Notes: generated by a model from the sequence alone, not told the origin. A stretch of DNA of 64,000 nt from Corynebacterium sp. J010B-136 (GCF_002967075.1 NZ_PUGE01000006.1:114208-178207); one strand, 5' to 3'. Shown: positions 1 through 11,380, counted from the first letter of the stretch. Made by a program: numbers and translations.

Positions 1-158
1 GAACTGCCCATGCCAGATAGCATGGCGCCGAACTGATTCAGCATATCGCCTAAGCCACCGCCACCGGCTCCGCCAAAGTTAAAACCGAATGGGTTGTTAT
101 TGCGATTGTTTTCGTCGTCGTCATCATTGTTGAATGAAAAACCGAATCCATTACTCAT
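1..158 (-). CDS. Zinc-dependent metalloprotease (DUF2342-like), N-terminus only
   Basis: This is the first 52 codons of a gene running off the left edge. The ATG at 158 reads MSNGFGFSFNNDDDDENN, followed by an Asn/Phe/Gly-rich stretch (NPFGFNFGG) and a Gly-rich linker leading to GDMLNQFGAMLSGMG. This kind of acidic, Gly/Phe-rich leader is typical of the actinobacterial zinc-dependent metalloproteases encoded divergently from a PDZ/Lon-like protease, as in the Mycobacterium Rv3195/Rv3194c pair, which is the arrangement seen here. The catalytic zinc motif would lie outside the window, so the call rests on the N-terminal composition and on synteny. Confidence 0.6.
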   Translation of the reverse strand, partial: MSNGFGFSFNNDDDDENNRNNNPFGFNFGGAGGGGLGDMLNQFGAMLSGMGS

Positions 159-239
159 ACTCCCAATGTACCCAGTGTGAGGTGGATATCTCCATGGTGA
201 TAGCTACGCTGACAGCGAACAAGGGTAGGGTATTTTGGC

Positions 240-1307
240 GTGAGTACACCGTCGAACCGTCGATTAACCACCTTGGCCTTGGGTGCTGTGCCCATCGTTG
301 TGCTGGGTGGGTTAATGAGCATTGACCACATTCCCGGCACCGATATTTCTCTCACCGTGCCATATGCTGCCCAAGGACCAGGGCCCACCGTGGATACTTT
401 GTCGAGTGTGGAAGGCAAGGATGTCGTAGAAATCTCCGGCGCCGAAACCTATGACACCTCCGGCCAGTTAAACATGACCACGGTGGCTGTTCGCACGAAT
501 ATGTCGCTGTCCCAGGCCATTGGCCGGTGGCTGACAACCAATGACACCATCGTGCCCCTGGAAACTGTCATTCCAACCGGGACCTCTTCTGAAGAAATGC
601 AGGAAGCCAACCAGCAGGCCTTTGTGCAATCAGAGGCAGCGGCCACCGTTACCGCGATGAATTACCTGGACATTCCCGTCCACGTAGTCGTCGCAGGCGT
701 TATGGATGATTCCGCGGCTGTCGATAGGGTCAAGCCCGAGGACGTGGTTCTCGCAGTAGATGGCACAGAAGTATCCGAGCCTGCCGAGGTGCAAGAACTC
801 ATCCGCGCCAAAGCGCCTGGCGATGAGGTCACGTTGACCCTGGAAAACAACGGCCAAGAGCGCGAAGAAACCATTACTTTGGGTGAACACCCCCACGATT
901 CCAAAATCCCGCTGCTGGGTGTGACCATGTCCTCTGCACCGCGCGATGGCATGAATGTCACCTATAACCTGCAAGACGTCGGCGGGCCTTCTGCAGGCAT
1001 GATGTTTTCTTTGGCTGTCATTGACAAACTCACCGAGGACGACCTCACCGAAGGACACTTTGTGGCAGGTACCGGCACGATTTCTGAAGATGGCACCGTT
1101 GGACCCATCGGCGGTATTGAGCACAAAGTCGAAGCCTCCCAAGAGGCAGGAGCTGAACTATTCCTAGCCCCAGCCGCCAACTGTGAGGCAGCCACCAGCC
1201 GCGATCACGGCGACATGGTCATTGCCTCCGTTGAGACCCTCGACGATGCCATCCACGCCATCGAAGACTTCGCCAGCGGGGCAGAGGTTAAGACCTGCGC
1301 GGAATAG
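240..1307 (+). CDS. PDZ / Lon-like serine protease (YlbL family)
   Basis: Predicted membrane-anchored peptidase of 355 residues, GTG start. One N-terminal membrane segment lies at about residues 9-27. A PDZ domain follows at about 145-215 (KPEDVVLAVDGTEV region), and a Lon-type S16 catalytic domain at about 225-345. The catalytic dyad is visible: Ser251 in GGPSAGMMF and Lys296 in GGIEHKV. The family (YlbL of Bacillus, Rv3194c of Mycobacterium) lacks the AAA+ module of true Lon, and so does this protein. It is divergent from the metalloprotease at the left edge, with 81 bp between the starts, and upstream of the UPF0182 gene, as in mycobacteria. The in vivo substrate is unknown. The start was chosen because it precedes a basic stretch and the membrane segment; no strong ribosome binding site is visible. 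Confidence 0.88.
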   Translation: MSTPSNRRLTTLALGAVPIVVLGGLMSIDHIPGTDISLTVPYAAQGPGPTVDTLSSVEGKDVVEISGAETYDTSGQLNMTTVAVRTNMSLSQAIGRWLTTNDTIVPLETVIPTGTSSEEMQEANQQAFVQSEAAATVTAMNYLDIPVHVVVAGVMDDSAAVDRVKPEDVVLAVDGTEVSEPAEVQELIRAKAPGDEVTLTLENNGQEREETITLGEHPHDSKIPLLGVTMSSAPRDGMNVTYNLQDVGGPSAGMMFSLAVIDKLTEDDLTEGHFVAGTGTISEDGTVGPIGGIEHKVEASQEAGAELFLAPAANCEAATSRDHGDMVIASVETLDDAIHAIEDFASGAEVKTCAE

Positions 1308-1315
1308 TCTTCGCT

Positions 1316-1394
1316 AAAGCTCAGACTATTCCGCAAAGAAAAGGAAAGCTTAGGTTATTCCGCGGGGGAGAACGGAAAGCTCAAGTTATCCCGC
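1316..1394. repeat. Three degenerate ~30-bp repeats plus an inverted repeat between convergent genes
   Basis: A unit like AAAGCTCAGACTATTCCGC occurs at 1316-1334, 1345-1363 and 1376-1394, spaced 29 and 31 bp, the last overlapping the end of the lipoprotein gene. The stop region of the protease gene carries the inverse: GCGGAATAGTC (1299-1309) pairs perfectly with GACTATTCCGC (1324-1334) across a 14-base loop. The stem lies between two convergent stop codons and may act as a two-way terminator, but there is no T run. Confidence 0.5.
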
Positions 1395-2048
1395 GGGATC
1401 GTAGAGACCGAGCTCAATGAGCCGGTCTTCGGGATCGTCTTGGTCGGTGGACAGCATCTGCTGCAGGACCAAGCCCTCCTTGTTATCCACCACTGTCAGC
1501 ACTGCGGTGCTGCCGAGTGTGGACCAGCCCACCACGCGGTCGCCACTGTCTTCTAAGACGGTGGAGCTGCGCAGTTCGGTGAGCACTTGGGTGGTCTGCG
1601 TGGCGCGGTTGGAGGATTTAGAAAACTGCATCTGGCCTACTTCTGGGCCGGAGCAGTTGTAGTTATGTTCGCTGCCCACGGAGTCGCAAGAGTCGAATTG
1701 GGCGAAAAGTTCTCGCGGAGCAATAGAACCGAAGATTTCATAGGCAGCTTCAATATCATCGCTAAAGTCGCTTGCGCTTGCCGATGTCGTCTCTGTCGGC
1801 TCGTCAGACTCCGACTCCGAAGGTTCTGCTGAGGTTGTCTCCGTGCTGGATTCCGACGAAGTTTCCGATGCCTCAGAGCTGGATTCTTCTGAAGTCTCGG
1901 AGGTCGACTGCGAGGTTTCTGCCGCAGCAGAGGTCTCCGGTGCGGGTTCGGGAGCAGGTTCTTGCGTGTTGCCGCATGCAACAAGGGTCGCTGCTAAAAA
2001 GACAGCGCCAGTCAGTTCAATGATGCGCGGCTTGCGGGATTTAAGCAC
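1386..2048 (-). CDS. Putative secreted lipoprotein with Ser/Glu/Thr-rich linker
   Basis: Predicted lipoprotein of 220 residues. The GTG start at 2048 has AGGAG about 11 bases upstream and another AGG nearer. A basic n-region (KSRKPR) and hydrophobic stretch lead to the lipobox LVAC with the lipidated Cys at residue 25. Residues about 28-95 are a low-complexity, acidic Ser/Glu/Thr linker. The C-terminal half (about 100-220) looks globular, with two Cys (around DSCDSVG and YNCSG) that could form a disulfide. No known catalytic motif was recognised. It is convergent with the PDZ protease gene and followed at its 3' end by degenerate repeats. The domain is common as an uncharacterised surface lipoprotein type in Corynebacterium; function unknown. 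Confidence 0.75.
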   Translation of the reverse strand: MLKSRKPRIIELTGAVFLAATLVACGNTQEPAPEPAPETSAAAETSQSTSETSEESSSEASETSSESSTETTSAEPSESESDEPTETTSASASDFSDDIEAAYEIFGSIAPRELFAQFDSCDSVGSEHNYNCSGPEVGQMQFSKSSNRATQTTQVLTELRSSTVLEDSGDRVVGWSTLGSTAVLTVVDNKEGLVLQQMLSTDQDDPEDRLIELGLYDPAG

Positions 2049-2107
2049 GGGAACCTACTCCTGAAAGTAATGCGTGAGATTTGCTTTTAATAGTCTAGAC
2101 GAATTGC

Positions 2108-2638
2108 TTAAAGTAACTCATCTGGGTCTTGTTCCAGCCCATAGCGCAAAGCCGCAACAACTCCGGGCGCCACCTCAGGGCCACCGCGCAGCTGAATATC
2201 ATCTTCTGCAAAAGGACCTGCCTCCGCGAGCTCTTCCTCGGTTGGGCGGATTTGCAACACAGTCAATTCCAAGCCTTCTTCACGCAAACATCCTGAAAAA
2301 AGTCTGGCAGGACGTGGCTCCGAATCTGGGGCAGCAGTGTCTTGGAACATAATCTCTTGCGCAAGCACGGCACCTTCAACCTGGCGCGGCCACGCGATGC
2401 GCGAGACATATTCCGCCAGCTCTTCTGAACCGGGGAGAATATTTTCTGGCAGGTTATCCTGCACAACCAAGGTTAGTGGCGCGGAGTCATCGTCAAGCTC
2501 AATTTGATCAACGACTAATTCGGTCGGAACCAATGCAAAAAGCGTTGGGGGAGCCTCCCAGCCCTCAGCGTGAACGAAGTCAACAGCTTCCATCATCGCT
2601 TTGTTTAATGCTTGTTGGTTAAAACCTGGGGAACTCAT
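2108..2638 (-). CDS. PPA1309-family conserved protein
   Basis: Cytoplasmic protein of 176 residues, no signal or membrane segment. I place the start at the second in-frame ATG (2638, MSSPGFNQQ), because GAGG lies at the right distance before it and overlaps the first ATG at 2650. The sequence has the character of the actinobacterial PPA1309 family: an N-terminal helix ending in FVHAEGWEAPPTLFALVPT, a middle AEYVSRIAWP motif and an acidic C-terminus. It lies divergent from the UPF0182 gene with 90 bp between them, a neighbourhood seen in other actinobacteria. The family has no established biochemical function. Confidence 0.75.
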   Translation of the reverse strand: MSSPGFNQQALNKAMMEAVDFVHAEGWEAPPTLFALVPTELVVDQIELDDDSAPLTLVVQDNLPENILPGSEELAEYVSRIAWPRQVEGAVLAQEIMFQDTAAPDSEPRPARLFSGCLREEGLELTVLQIRPTEEELAEAGPFAEDDIQLRGGPEVAPGVVAALRYGLEQDPDELL

Positions 2639-2728
2639 AAGCAACCTCATTCGTTAGCTAGATGGTACTGGCCTTAAAATTGGCCAACTAATAGACAATT
2701 TTGGCATACGATTTGATTGGAGCTGGCG

Positions 2729-5700
2729 TTGGTTTCACATACAGCCCAACCCTCCGCCCCTATGAAGCGACCGCCCCGCATATTAGCGTGGGTGCTCGGT
2801 ATCATCGCTGTAATACTTTTCATCGGACCTTTGTTCGTTGGAGTGTATACCGACTGGAAGTGGTTTGGCGCAATTGAGTACCGCGGGGTTTTTAACACCG
2901 CCATCATTGCTCGAGTAGTCCTGTTCATTGTTACCGCCATCATCGCAGCCCTAGTCGTATGGTTAGCTGGCTTCTTTGTATGGCGTGGACGCCCCGACAT
3001 CCTAGATCTGGGCGACTTAAATTCGCCGGTCTACCAATACCGTCAGGCGATTGAAAAGTCAGTCGGAACCTTCCTGAAGGTCCTGCCACTTCTCATCGGC
3101 CTGCTTACCGGCTTTATGCTGCAGGGCTCCTGGCGCACCATTTTGCTTTTTGTCAACGGCACCGACTTTGGCGAAACTGACCCACAGTTTGGTCTTGACT
3201 ACGGTTTCTATGCCTTCAAGCTGCCCGTATTCCAGATGATTGTCTCGACGCTGTCGATGTTGACCATCGTCGCGTTGATCATTGCACTCGTTGGCCACTA
3301 CGTTCTTGGCGGTATCCGCATTGGTAACCAGGCGGCCGGCGTCAAGGGTTCTTTGTCTAAGCCTGCACGCGTGCAGCTGGCGGTGACTGCTGGTATCTGG
3401 ATGCTTCTGAAGGTCATCGATTACTGGCTGGCACGCTATGAGTTGCTGTACAACTCCAATGACATGTTCTCGGGTGCTTCGTACACCGATTTGAACGCAC
3501 AGCTGCCAGCGAAGATCATCTTGATGGTCATCGGCGTGTTCGTCGCCGTCGCATTTTTTGCTGCTACCGTCCTCAAGGATCTGCGCATCCCAGCACTGGC
3601 TGTAGTGCTGATGCTGGTCTCCGGCATCGTTATCGGTGGCGCATGGCCAATCCTGATGGAGCGTTTCTCCGTCCAGCCGAACCGTCAGGCAAAAGAAGCA
3701 GAGTCTATTTCACGAAATATTGAAGCAACCCGTTTTGCTTACGGGCTTACCGATGACGAAGTAACCTACGTCGAAAACTGGGGCGCCGAAGAAACTTCCG
3801 ATGAAGACGTCGCGGCCGATGAGGCCACGATTTCTAACCTGCGTCTATTGGACCCAGATATTTTGTCACCAACCTTTACCCAGATGCAGCAGCTGCGTAA
3901 CTTCTACGGCTTTGCCGATCAGCTGTCTATGGACCGCTACATCGTGGATGGCGAACTGCGCGACTTCGTTGTTGCAGCGCGTGAGGTTGACCCCAATGCT
4001 CTGCGGGAGAACCAGTTGAACTGGATTAACCGCCACACCGTGTACACCCACGGCAATGGTTTTGTCGCCGCACAGGCAAACCGCGTTGACGAAGTAGCAC
4101 AGGACGCGGGCTCTACCCGTGGTGGCTTCCCAGTCTTTAACGTCTCCGACTTGCAGACCAAGGCAGGCGAAGAAGCTGAAGGCGAAGGCGAGACCCTGGA
4201 TGCTGAATCCGAGTTGGGTATTAACGTTGAACAGCCACGTATCTACTACGGCCCAGTGACTGCTTCGGCTGAAGATGGCGCGGACTATGCCATCGTCGGC
4301 GATACCGGGAATGGGCCGGTTGAATTCGACACTGATAGCTCTAACTTCACCTATGACGGCAAGGGCGGCGTTGACATTGGCAACATGTTCGACCGCGTTG
4401 CATATGCTTTGCGCTACCAGGAAATGAACCTGCTGCTATCTGATCGTGTTGGCTCTGAATCCAAGATCCTCTACGACCGCGATCCACGTGAGCGCGTCGA
4501 GAAGGTCGCACCATGGTTGACCACCGACTCCGAGACCTACCCAGCAGTTGTTGACGGTCGCATCAAGTGGATCGTCGATGGTTACACGACTTTGGATAGC
4601 TTCCCGTACTCTCAAAGCGAGAGCCTGACCGAGGCTACTGCGGATGCTTTGAACGCTGAAGGTACTCAGCAGCGTTTGATCTCTGACCGAGTCGGCTATA
4701 TCCGTAATTCTGTTAAGGCCACGGTCGATGCTTATGACGGCACCGTGGAAATCTACGAATTCGATACCGAAGACCCAGTGCTGAAGGCATGGGAAGGCGT
4801 ATTCCCAGGCGTGGTCAATCCAGAGGCAGAAATCTCTGATGAACTGCGCGCGCACTTCCGCTACCCACAGGACATGTTCAAGGTGCAGCGTTCCATCTTG
4901 GCGCGCTACCACGTTGATGACCCACGAGTGTTCTTTAACAACGACGCCTTCTGGTCTGTCCCAGCGGACCCAACCGGTGCCGACCAAGAGAACTTGGATC
5001 AGCCTCCGTACTATGTTGTTGCTGCCGATCCTGAGACCGGTGAGCCAACCTTCCAGCTGATTTCTTCCTTCCGTGGTCTGTCTCGTGAGTTCTTGTCTGC
5101 CCACATGACTGCTTCCTCGGATCCAGAAAGCTACGGCGATATCACGGTTCGCGTACTGCCAACCAATACCCAAACTCAGGGTCCAAAGCAGGCACAGGAT
5201 GCGATGATGTCTTCGGACCAGGTAGCCCGCGACATGACGCTGTGGCGTGGATCGAATGATCTGCACAACGGTAACTTGCTGGCTCTACCAGTCGGTGGCG
5301 GCGAGATCTTGTACTTGGAGCCTATTTACTCCCAGCGTAAGGACCAGGCTTCTGCCTTCCCTAAGCTGCTGCGCGTCTTGGTCTCTTACAAGGGCCGCGT
5401 TGGTTATGCCCCAACCGTGGATGCTGCGCTTGAGCAGGTCGGTATTAACTCCGATGCCGTACAAAATATTGACGTTGTCGATGACGGCGGCGGTACCAGC
5501 ACTGATGAGCAGCCTGCCGATGAAGCACCAGCTGATGAAGAAGAAACCCCAGCTGCACCGCTTCCAGAAAATGCTGATGAAGCATTGAATTCCATCAATG
5601 ATGCATTGACTGGGTTGGAGGATGCACGCGATGGCTCCCACGAGGAGTATGGCCGTGCCTTGGATGAATTGGACCGCGCGGTACAGCGCTTCCAGGACAT

Positions 5701-5731
5701 GCAAGACTCTGCTGAGCAGCCAGCTGAGTAA
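2729..5731 (+). CDS. UPF0182 family integral membrane protein
   Basis: Large membrane protein of about 1000 residues. I choose the TTG at 2729 because GGAG lies six bases before it; an upstream TTG (2717) and a downstream ATG (2762) are possible. About seven hydrophobic segments occupy the first 320 residues, including the family signature YTDWKWFGAIEYRGVF near residue 45 and the conserved DPQFGLDYGFYAFKLPVFQ. A long extracytoplasmic region follows (about 330-930) with RVAYALRYQEMNLLLS and SFPYSQ. The tail is a low-complexity Glu/Pro/Ala linker and a short helix of charged residues. The protein matches Rv3193c of Mycobacterium in length and position next to the PDZ protease. The biochemical role of the family is not established. 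It is followed by a strong terminator. Confidence 0.9.
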   Translation: MVSHTAQPSAPMKRPPRILAWVLGIIAVILFIGPLFVGVYTDWKWFGAIEYRGVFNTAIIARVVLFIVTAIIAALVVWLAGFFVWRGRPDILDLGDLNSPVYQYRQAIEKSVGTFLKVLPLLIGLLTGFMLQGSWRTILLFVNGTDFGETDPQFGLDYGFYAFKLPVFQMIVSTLSMLTIVALIIALVGHYVLGGIRIGNQAAGVKGSLSKPARVQLAVTAGIWMLLKVIDYWLARYELLYNSNDMFSGASYTDLNAQLPAKIILMVIGVFVAVAFFAATVLKDLRIPALAVVLMLVSGIVIGGAWPILMERFSVQPNRQAKEAESISRNIEATRFAYGLTDDEVTYVENWGAEETSDEDVAADEATISNLRLLDPDILSPTFTQMQQLRNFYGFADQLSMDRYIVDGELRDFVVAAREVDPNALRENQLNWINRHTVYTHGNGFVAAQANRVDEVAQDAGSTRGGFPVFNVSDLQTKAGEEAEGEGETLDAESELGINVEQPRIYYGPVTASAEDGADYAIVGDTGNGPVEFDTDSSNFTYDGKGGVDIGNMFDRVAYALRYQEMNLLLSDRVGSESKILYDRDPRERVEKVAPWLTTDSETYPAVVDGRIKWIVDGYTTLDSFPYSQSESLTEATADALNAEGTQQRLISDRVGYIRNSVKATVDAYDGTVEIYEFDTEDPVLKAWEGVFPGVVNPEAEISDELRAHFRYPQDMFKVQRSILARYHVDDPRVFFNNDAFWSVPADPTGADQENLDQPPYYVVAADPETGEPTFQLISSFRGLSREFLSAHMTASSDPESYGDITVRVLPTNTQTQGPKQAQDAMMSSDQVARDMTLWRGSNDLHNGNLLALPVGGGEILYLEPIYSQRKDQASAFPKLLRVLVSYKGRVGYAPTVDAALEQVGINSDAVQNIDVVDDGGGTSTDEQPADEAPADEEETPAAPLPENADEALNSINDALTGLEDARDGSHEEYGRALDELDRAVQRFQDMQDSAEQPAE

Positions 5732-5758
5732 TAGCTAAACTCACCTACAAGCAGTAAC

Positions 5759-5800
5759 AAAGTGCGGGTCGCCCTGATAGAAAAGGGTGGCCCGCACTTT
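5759..5800 (+). terminator. Rho-independent terminator after UPF0182 gene
   Basis: AAAGTGCGGG (5759-5768) pairs perfectly with CCCGCACTTT (5791-5800), with further pairing between GCCCT and AGGGT inside. It lies 28 bases after the stop codon. Confidence 0.85.
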
Positions 5801-5907
5801 GCATATCATGACGCGATTTGGGTGTTGGCTATGCTGTGTGTATAGTTGAGAAAGTCGCCAATGCTTGAACTTTAAGCAAAGCGCAGGTGAACTTTTAGTT
5901 CATTCGT

Positions 5908-5984
5908 CGCGGGGTGGAGCAGCTCGGTAGCTCGCTGGGCTCATAACCCAGAGGTCGTAGGTTCGAATCCTGCCCCCGCTACCA
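5908..5984 (+). tRNA. Initiator tRNA-fMet (CAT), copy 1
   Basis: A 77-base cloverleaf with encoded CCA. The anticodon loop CTCATAA has anticodon CAT. Initiator features are present: an unpaired first position (C1 opposite T72) and three consecutive G-C pairs in the anticodon stem (GGG/CCC). The T arm reads GTTCGAATC. It is identical base for base to the copy at 27866-27942. Confidence 0.97.
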
Positions 5985-5990
5985 ATTTCA

Positions 5991-6031
5991 AATAGCCGCA
6001 GTCAGTAGAAATACTGACTGCGGCTATTTTC
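5991..6031 (+). terminator. Terminator of tRNA-fMet copy 1
   Basis: A perfect 17-bp stem (5991-6007 with 6012-6028) closed by a GAAA tetraloop and followed by a T-rich run. The same element, with two mismatches and a wobble, follows the second tRNA copy. Confidence 0.92.
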
Positions 6032-6295
6032 TTTCTCTTTGCTGCCGTGGCTGTGACCGCTTAGGACTGAAAGGACTTTTCGTGACTGCCTCGTTGGATC
6101 GGAGAAAGCTACTCCTTAGTGATCCACAACGGGCTAACTGCTAGATACTCGTTCAACCTGGATTAGCAGGTGGTGATACCTGTGCAATTTACATTCATCA
6201 CTGAAATGGCACCGGCCTGCGATATCAGGAGATCCAGGGGATGGAGGCATCAGGTAATGATGAACTAGCTAGTCGGAACACTACACTTTCTATAC
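6032..6295 (+). other. 264-bp leader upstream of the permease, with several possible hairpins
   Basis: No intact gene. A short frame starting GTG at about 6081 reads LDRRKLLLSDPQRANC before an in-frame TAG, then continues open to a TGA near 6205, so a gene remnant is possible. Inverted segments include GGATCGGAG/CTCC...GATCC (about 6096-6125) and AACCTG/CAGGT (about 6157-6172). These could be a structured leader of the permease, but I cannot match them to a known riboswitch class. Confidence 0.3.
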
Positions 6296-7723
6296 GTGAA
6301 TAATAGTGATGTTAGGGCTTCTTCAGAGCAGCACAATGGCACCAAACGTGCTCTTGAGGTGCGCCATCTAGTCATGATCGCCCTCGGTGGTGTTATTGGT
6401 TCGGGCTTGTTTGTTAGTTCGGGGTACACCATTGGACAGGCTGGTCCACTCGGCGCGGTGTTGGCTTATGTCGTCGGCGCAGTGATCGCGTGGCTCGTTA
6501 TGTCCTGCCTTGGTGAGCTGGCCGTGCAGTATCCGGTATCCGGCGGATTCCATGTCTATGCCTACAAGGCGATTAGCCCAGCGGCAGGATTTACCACCGC
6601 GTGGCTGTATTGGCTGTGCTGGGTGGCTGCGCTGGGCTCAGAATTTACAGCTTCTGCGCTGCTCATGCAGCGTTGGATCCCCCAGGTTGATGTGTGGATC
6701 TGGTGCGTCATTTTCGCGGCGCTGTTGTTCTTGCTCAACGCCTTTTCCGTTAAATGGTTCGGCGAGGCCGAGTTCTGGTTCTCACTGCTAAAAGTTGCGG
6801 CGATTGTTGTGCTGCTCATCGTCGGCTTTGCTGCGATCTTCGGTTTCAATGCCGGGGGAGAAGCGCCGCTGCTGTCCAACTTCATGACAGAAGATGGTCT
6901 CCTGCCAACCGGCACAACCGGCGTATTCATCACGATTCTCTCAGTGTTTTACGCTTTCTCCGGTACGGAGCTCATCGCTATCGCAGCGGGCGAAACCAAA
7001 GATCCGCAAGTAGCAATCCCGCGCGCTATCCGCACGACGTTGCTGCGTTTGGTCATCTTCTTTGTCGGCGCAATCTTTGTCATCGCAGCGCTCGTGCCGT
7101 GGGATCAGATTTCGCTCTTGAGTGATGAAAACATTGAAGCCAGCCCATTTGTCGCCATCTTTGAGATTGTCGGCATTCCATACGCGGCTGACATCATGGC
7201 GGTTGTGGTCATCATCGCGCTGCTATCCGCGGGCAACAGTGGTCTTTATGCCTGCTCCCGCCTGATGTATTCGATGGCTGAGATGAACCAGCTTCCAGCG
7301 GCTTTCGGCAAGACAACTGAGCGAGGCGTGCCAATGTTGTCGCTGGTTATTAGCCTCGCAGCCGGCCTTATATGCCTGATTTCCAGTGTGGTCTCACCCG
7401 GTGCGGTTTACTTGGCGCTGGTTTCCATTGCCGGTTTCGCTGTCGTGGCAGTGTGGATTGTCATCGTGGTCGCACAGATGATGAACCGCCGCAAGATTGT
7501 GGCGGATGGAGGGGACATCGACAAGCTTGCGTACAAGACGCCGATGTATCCGTGGGTTCCTATCATCGCGCTGGTGGCCTGCGTGATTTCGCTTATCGCG
7601 GTGGCTTTTGACCCGAACCAAGTCGCCGCATTGTTGTTCGGCATCCCGTTCGTGGTCATCTGCTACATCGTTCACAAGGTGGTCATTGACAAGCCAGTCC
7701 GTGAGGATTCATTTGTCAGCTAA
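6296..7723 (+). CDS. APC-family amino acid permease, probably S-methylmethionine-type (MmuP-like)
   Basis: Integral membrane amino acid/proton symporter of 475 residues with GTG start. About twelve hydrophobic segments are visible. The first carries the family signature IALGGVIGSGLFVSSG (about residues 29-44), followed by GPLGAVLAYVVGA and, in the middle, the motif FYAFSGTELIAIAAGET in segment 6, typical of the amino acid transporter subfamily that includes GabP, AnsP and MmuP. The substrate is inferred from the neighbour: the 3' end overlaps by 8 bp the convergent gene for homocysteine S-methyltransferase, and in E. coli mmuP and mmuM form an operon for S-methylmethionine use. The convergent layout here is different, so a general amino acid substrate remains possible. 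Confidence 0.82.
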   Translation: MNNSDVRASSEQHNGTKRALEVRHLVMIALGGVIGSGLFVSSGYTIGQAGPLGAVLAYVVGAVIAWLVMSCLGELAVQYPVSGGFHVYAYKAISPAAGFTTAWLYWLCWVAALGSEFTASALLMQRWIPQVDVWIWCVIFAALLFLLNAFSVKWFGEAEFWFSLLKVAAIVVLLIVGFAAIFGFNAGGEAPLLSNFMTEDGLLPTGTTGVFITILSVFYAFSGTELIAIAAGETKDPQVAIPRAIRTTLLRLVIFFVGAIFVIAALVPWDQISLLSDENIEASPFVAIFEIVGIPYAADIMAVVVIIALLSAGNSGLYACSRLMYSMAEMNQLPAAFGKTTERGVPMLSLVISLAAGLICLISSVVSPGAVYLALVSIAGFAVVAVWIVIVVAQMMNRRKIVADGGDIDKLAYKTPMYPWVPIIALVACVISLIAVAFDPNQVAALLFGIPFVVICYIVHKVVIDKPVREDSFVS

Positions 7724-8597
7724 CTTGCTTGACGATGGCTTCGATCTCCCGCGGAGTCACCCGGCAGCAGCCGCCGATAAAGGAAACTCCCAGGTCAAGC
7801 AGTTGGGGGACTGCTTCGAGCAAACCAACGCTGCCCGCGTCACGCGATAACCACTTGCGGTTGACGTGGTCCCAGGTCTCGCCGCTATTGGGATACACTC
7901 CGAAGGCCTTTTCGGTGCCTCGGGCGAAATGTTCCGCCGCGGATAGAGCCTCGCCGGCGGAGCAGCAGTTGATGCTCAACGCCTTAATTGCGGGGGTGTC
8001 GTTCACTATGTTGAGGACCTCGTCGAGTGGGGTGCCATCGCCAAGCGTTGTGCCATCAAGGGTGACGCTGAGCCAGCCGTCGATATTAAGGCGGGAGATT
8101 TCCGCGGCGAGTGCTTCGACCTCATAGATGTTGGGGACTGTTTCCATGAGCAGGACATCTGCGCCGGAATCGGCGAGAATCTCCATGCGCGGGCGATGCC
8201 ACTCCGAAAGCTCCTTCGCGCCGATACCGTAGGCGCCGTCATACTCCGTACCAGCACCAGGTCCCGCGCCGTAGGGCCCAACCGATGCCGCCACATAGCG
8301 GCCATCGACCCCACCGGTAGCCTCGCGCGCAAGGTTCACACTTGTGCGCAAAAGCTTTTCGATGTCCCCTTTGCCCATCCCAATCTGGGCGAAACCATCG
8401 AAAGTCACCTGATAAGAACACGTGGTGGCCACCTGCGCGCCAGCGTTAAAGAAGTCCTCATGCGCTGCGCGAACTTCAGCCGGATGTTCATTTAAAATCG
8501 CCGCCGACCACAGCTCGCCGCTGATGTCATTGCCGCGTGCTGCCAGGTGTGTTCCCAGCCCGCCGTCAAGCACCAAGGTGCGGTTTTCTTCAAACAT
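7716..8597 (-). CDS. mmuM: Homocysteine S-methyltransferase
   Basis: Cytoplasmic zinc enzyme of 293 residues that transfers a methyl group from S-methylmethionine (or S-adenosylmethionine) to homocysteine to give methionine. The fold is a (beta/alpha)8 barrel. N-terminal DGGLGTHLAARG (about 11-22) is the family start. The three zinc-binding cysteines are present: Cys211 in SINCCS and Cys277-Cys278 in IGGCCRVTP. Also typical are ATTCSYQ (about 57-63) and VYPNSGE (about 234-240). Length agrees with MmuM/YagD. It faces the permease gene tail to tail and overlaps it by 8 bp. Confidence 0.92.
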   Translation of the reverse strand: MFEENRTLVLDGGLGTHLAARGNDISGELWSAAILNEHPAEVRAAHEDFFNAGAQVATTCSYQVTFDGFAQIGMGKGDIEKLLRTSVNLAREATGGVDGRYVAASVGPYGAGPGAGTEYDGAYGIGAKELSEWHRPRMEILADSGADVLLMETVPNIYEVEALAAEISRLNIDGWLSVTLDGTTLGDGTPLDEVLNIVNDTPAIKALSINCCSAGEALSAAEHFARGTEKAFGVYPNSGETWDHVNRKWLSRDAGSVGLLEAVPQLLDLGVSFIGGCCRVTPREIEAIVKQVS

Positions 8598-8717
8598 ATT
8601 TCTTAAAACTCCTCAGTTAGATCGGCGCCGTCGGTTAATTCTATGGCCGATCAATCGAGCGTCGCTAATCTACTGGAGACTCATATATATATGCGTTGGT
8701 GGACTGAATAAGGAAAC

Positions 8718-11072
<2,355 letters not shown>

Positions 11073-11073
<1 letters not shown>

Positions 11074-11097
11074 GAAGCTCGCGAGAGCGAGACTTCC
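11073..11097 (+). terminator. Hairpin at the end of the TetR gene
   Basis: GGAAGCTCGC and GCGAGACTTCC pair around a GAGA loop with one bulged base, starting at the stop codon. No long T run follows, so the terminator role is probable but not certain. Confidence 0.5.
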
Positions 11098-11380
11098 TGG
11101 AATGATTTTCCTGATGATCATCTTGGAGAGTATTCGGTCTTCGTAGCAAGGCAGAAAAATTTCTCCCAAAGCACCTGCTAATTGTTTTAGTCTTTTTCCG
11201 TGTCTGTCTTTTCGGTGGTCACAAACGTGAAGCATTTTATGCCCCCTTGGCATGCGTCTAAACGCATACCGCTGAAGTTTGGGATTGCCTCGGACATAGT
11301 GGGCCGGGTTAGCACTCGTTTTTCAAAGCTCGGCTTTTGAGAGAGAATTCAGACCCGAACTAAAACAGCAGGAGGACGGT
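11098..11380. other. Intergenic stretch, no gene recognised
   Basis: 283 bp without a convincing frame on either strand. The right end carries AGCAGGAGGACGGT, a good ribosome binding site for the decayed gene that starts at 11381. A likely promoter for that gene lies here, but I see no clear -35/-10 pair. Confidence 0.4.

Noticed and set aside
4436..5266. 276-residue minus-strand frame inside the UPF0182 gene
   Set aside because: Antisense shadow of a clearly real gene; no recognisable domain.
6032..6295. SAM or TPP riboswitch before the permease
   Set aside because: Conserved core segments of these classes could not be matched to the sequence.
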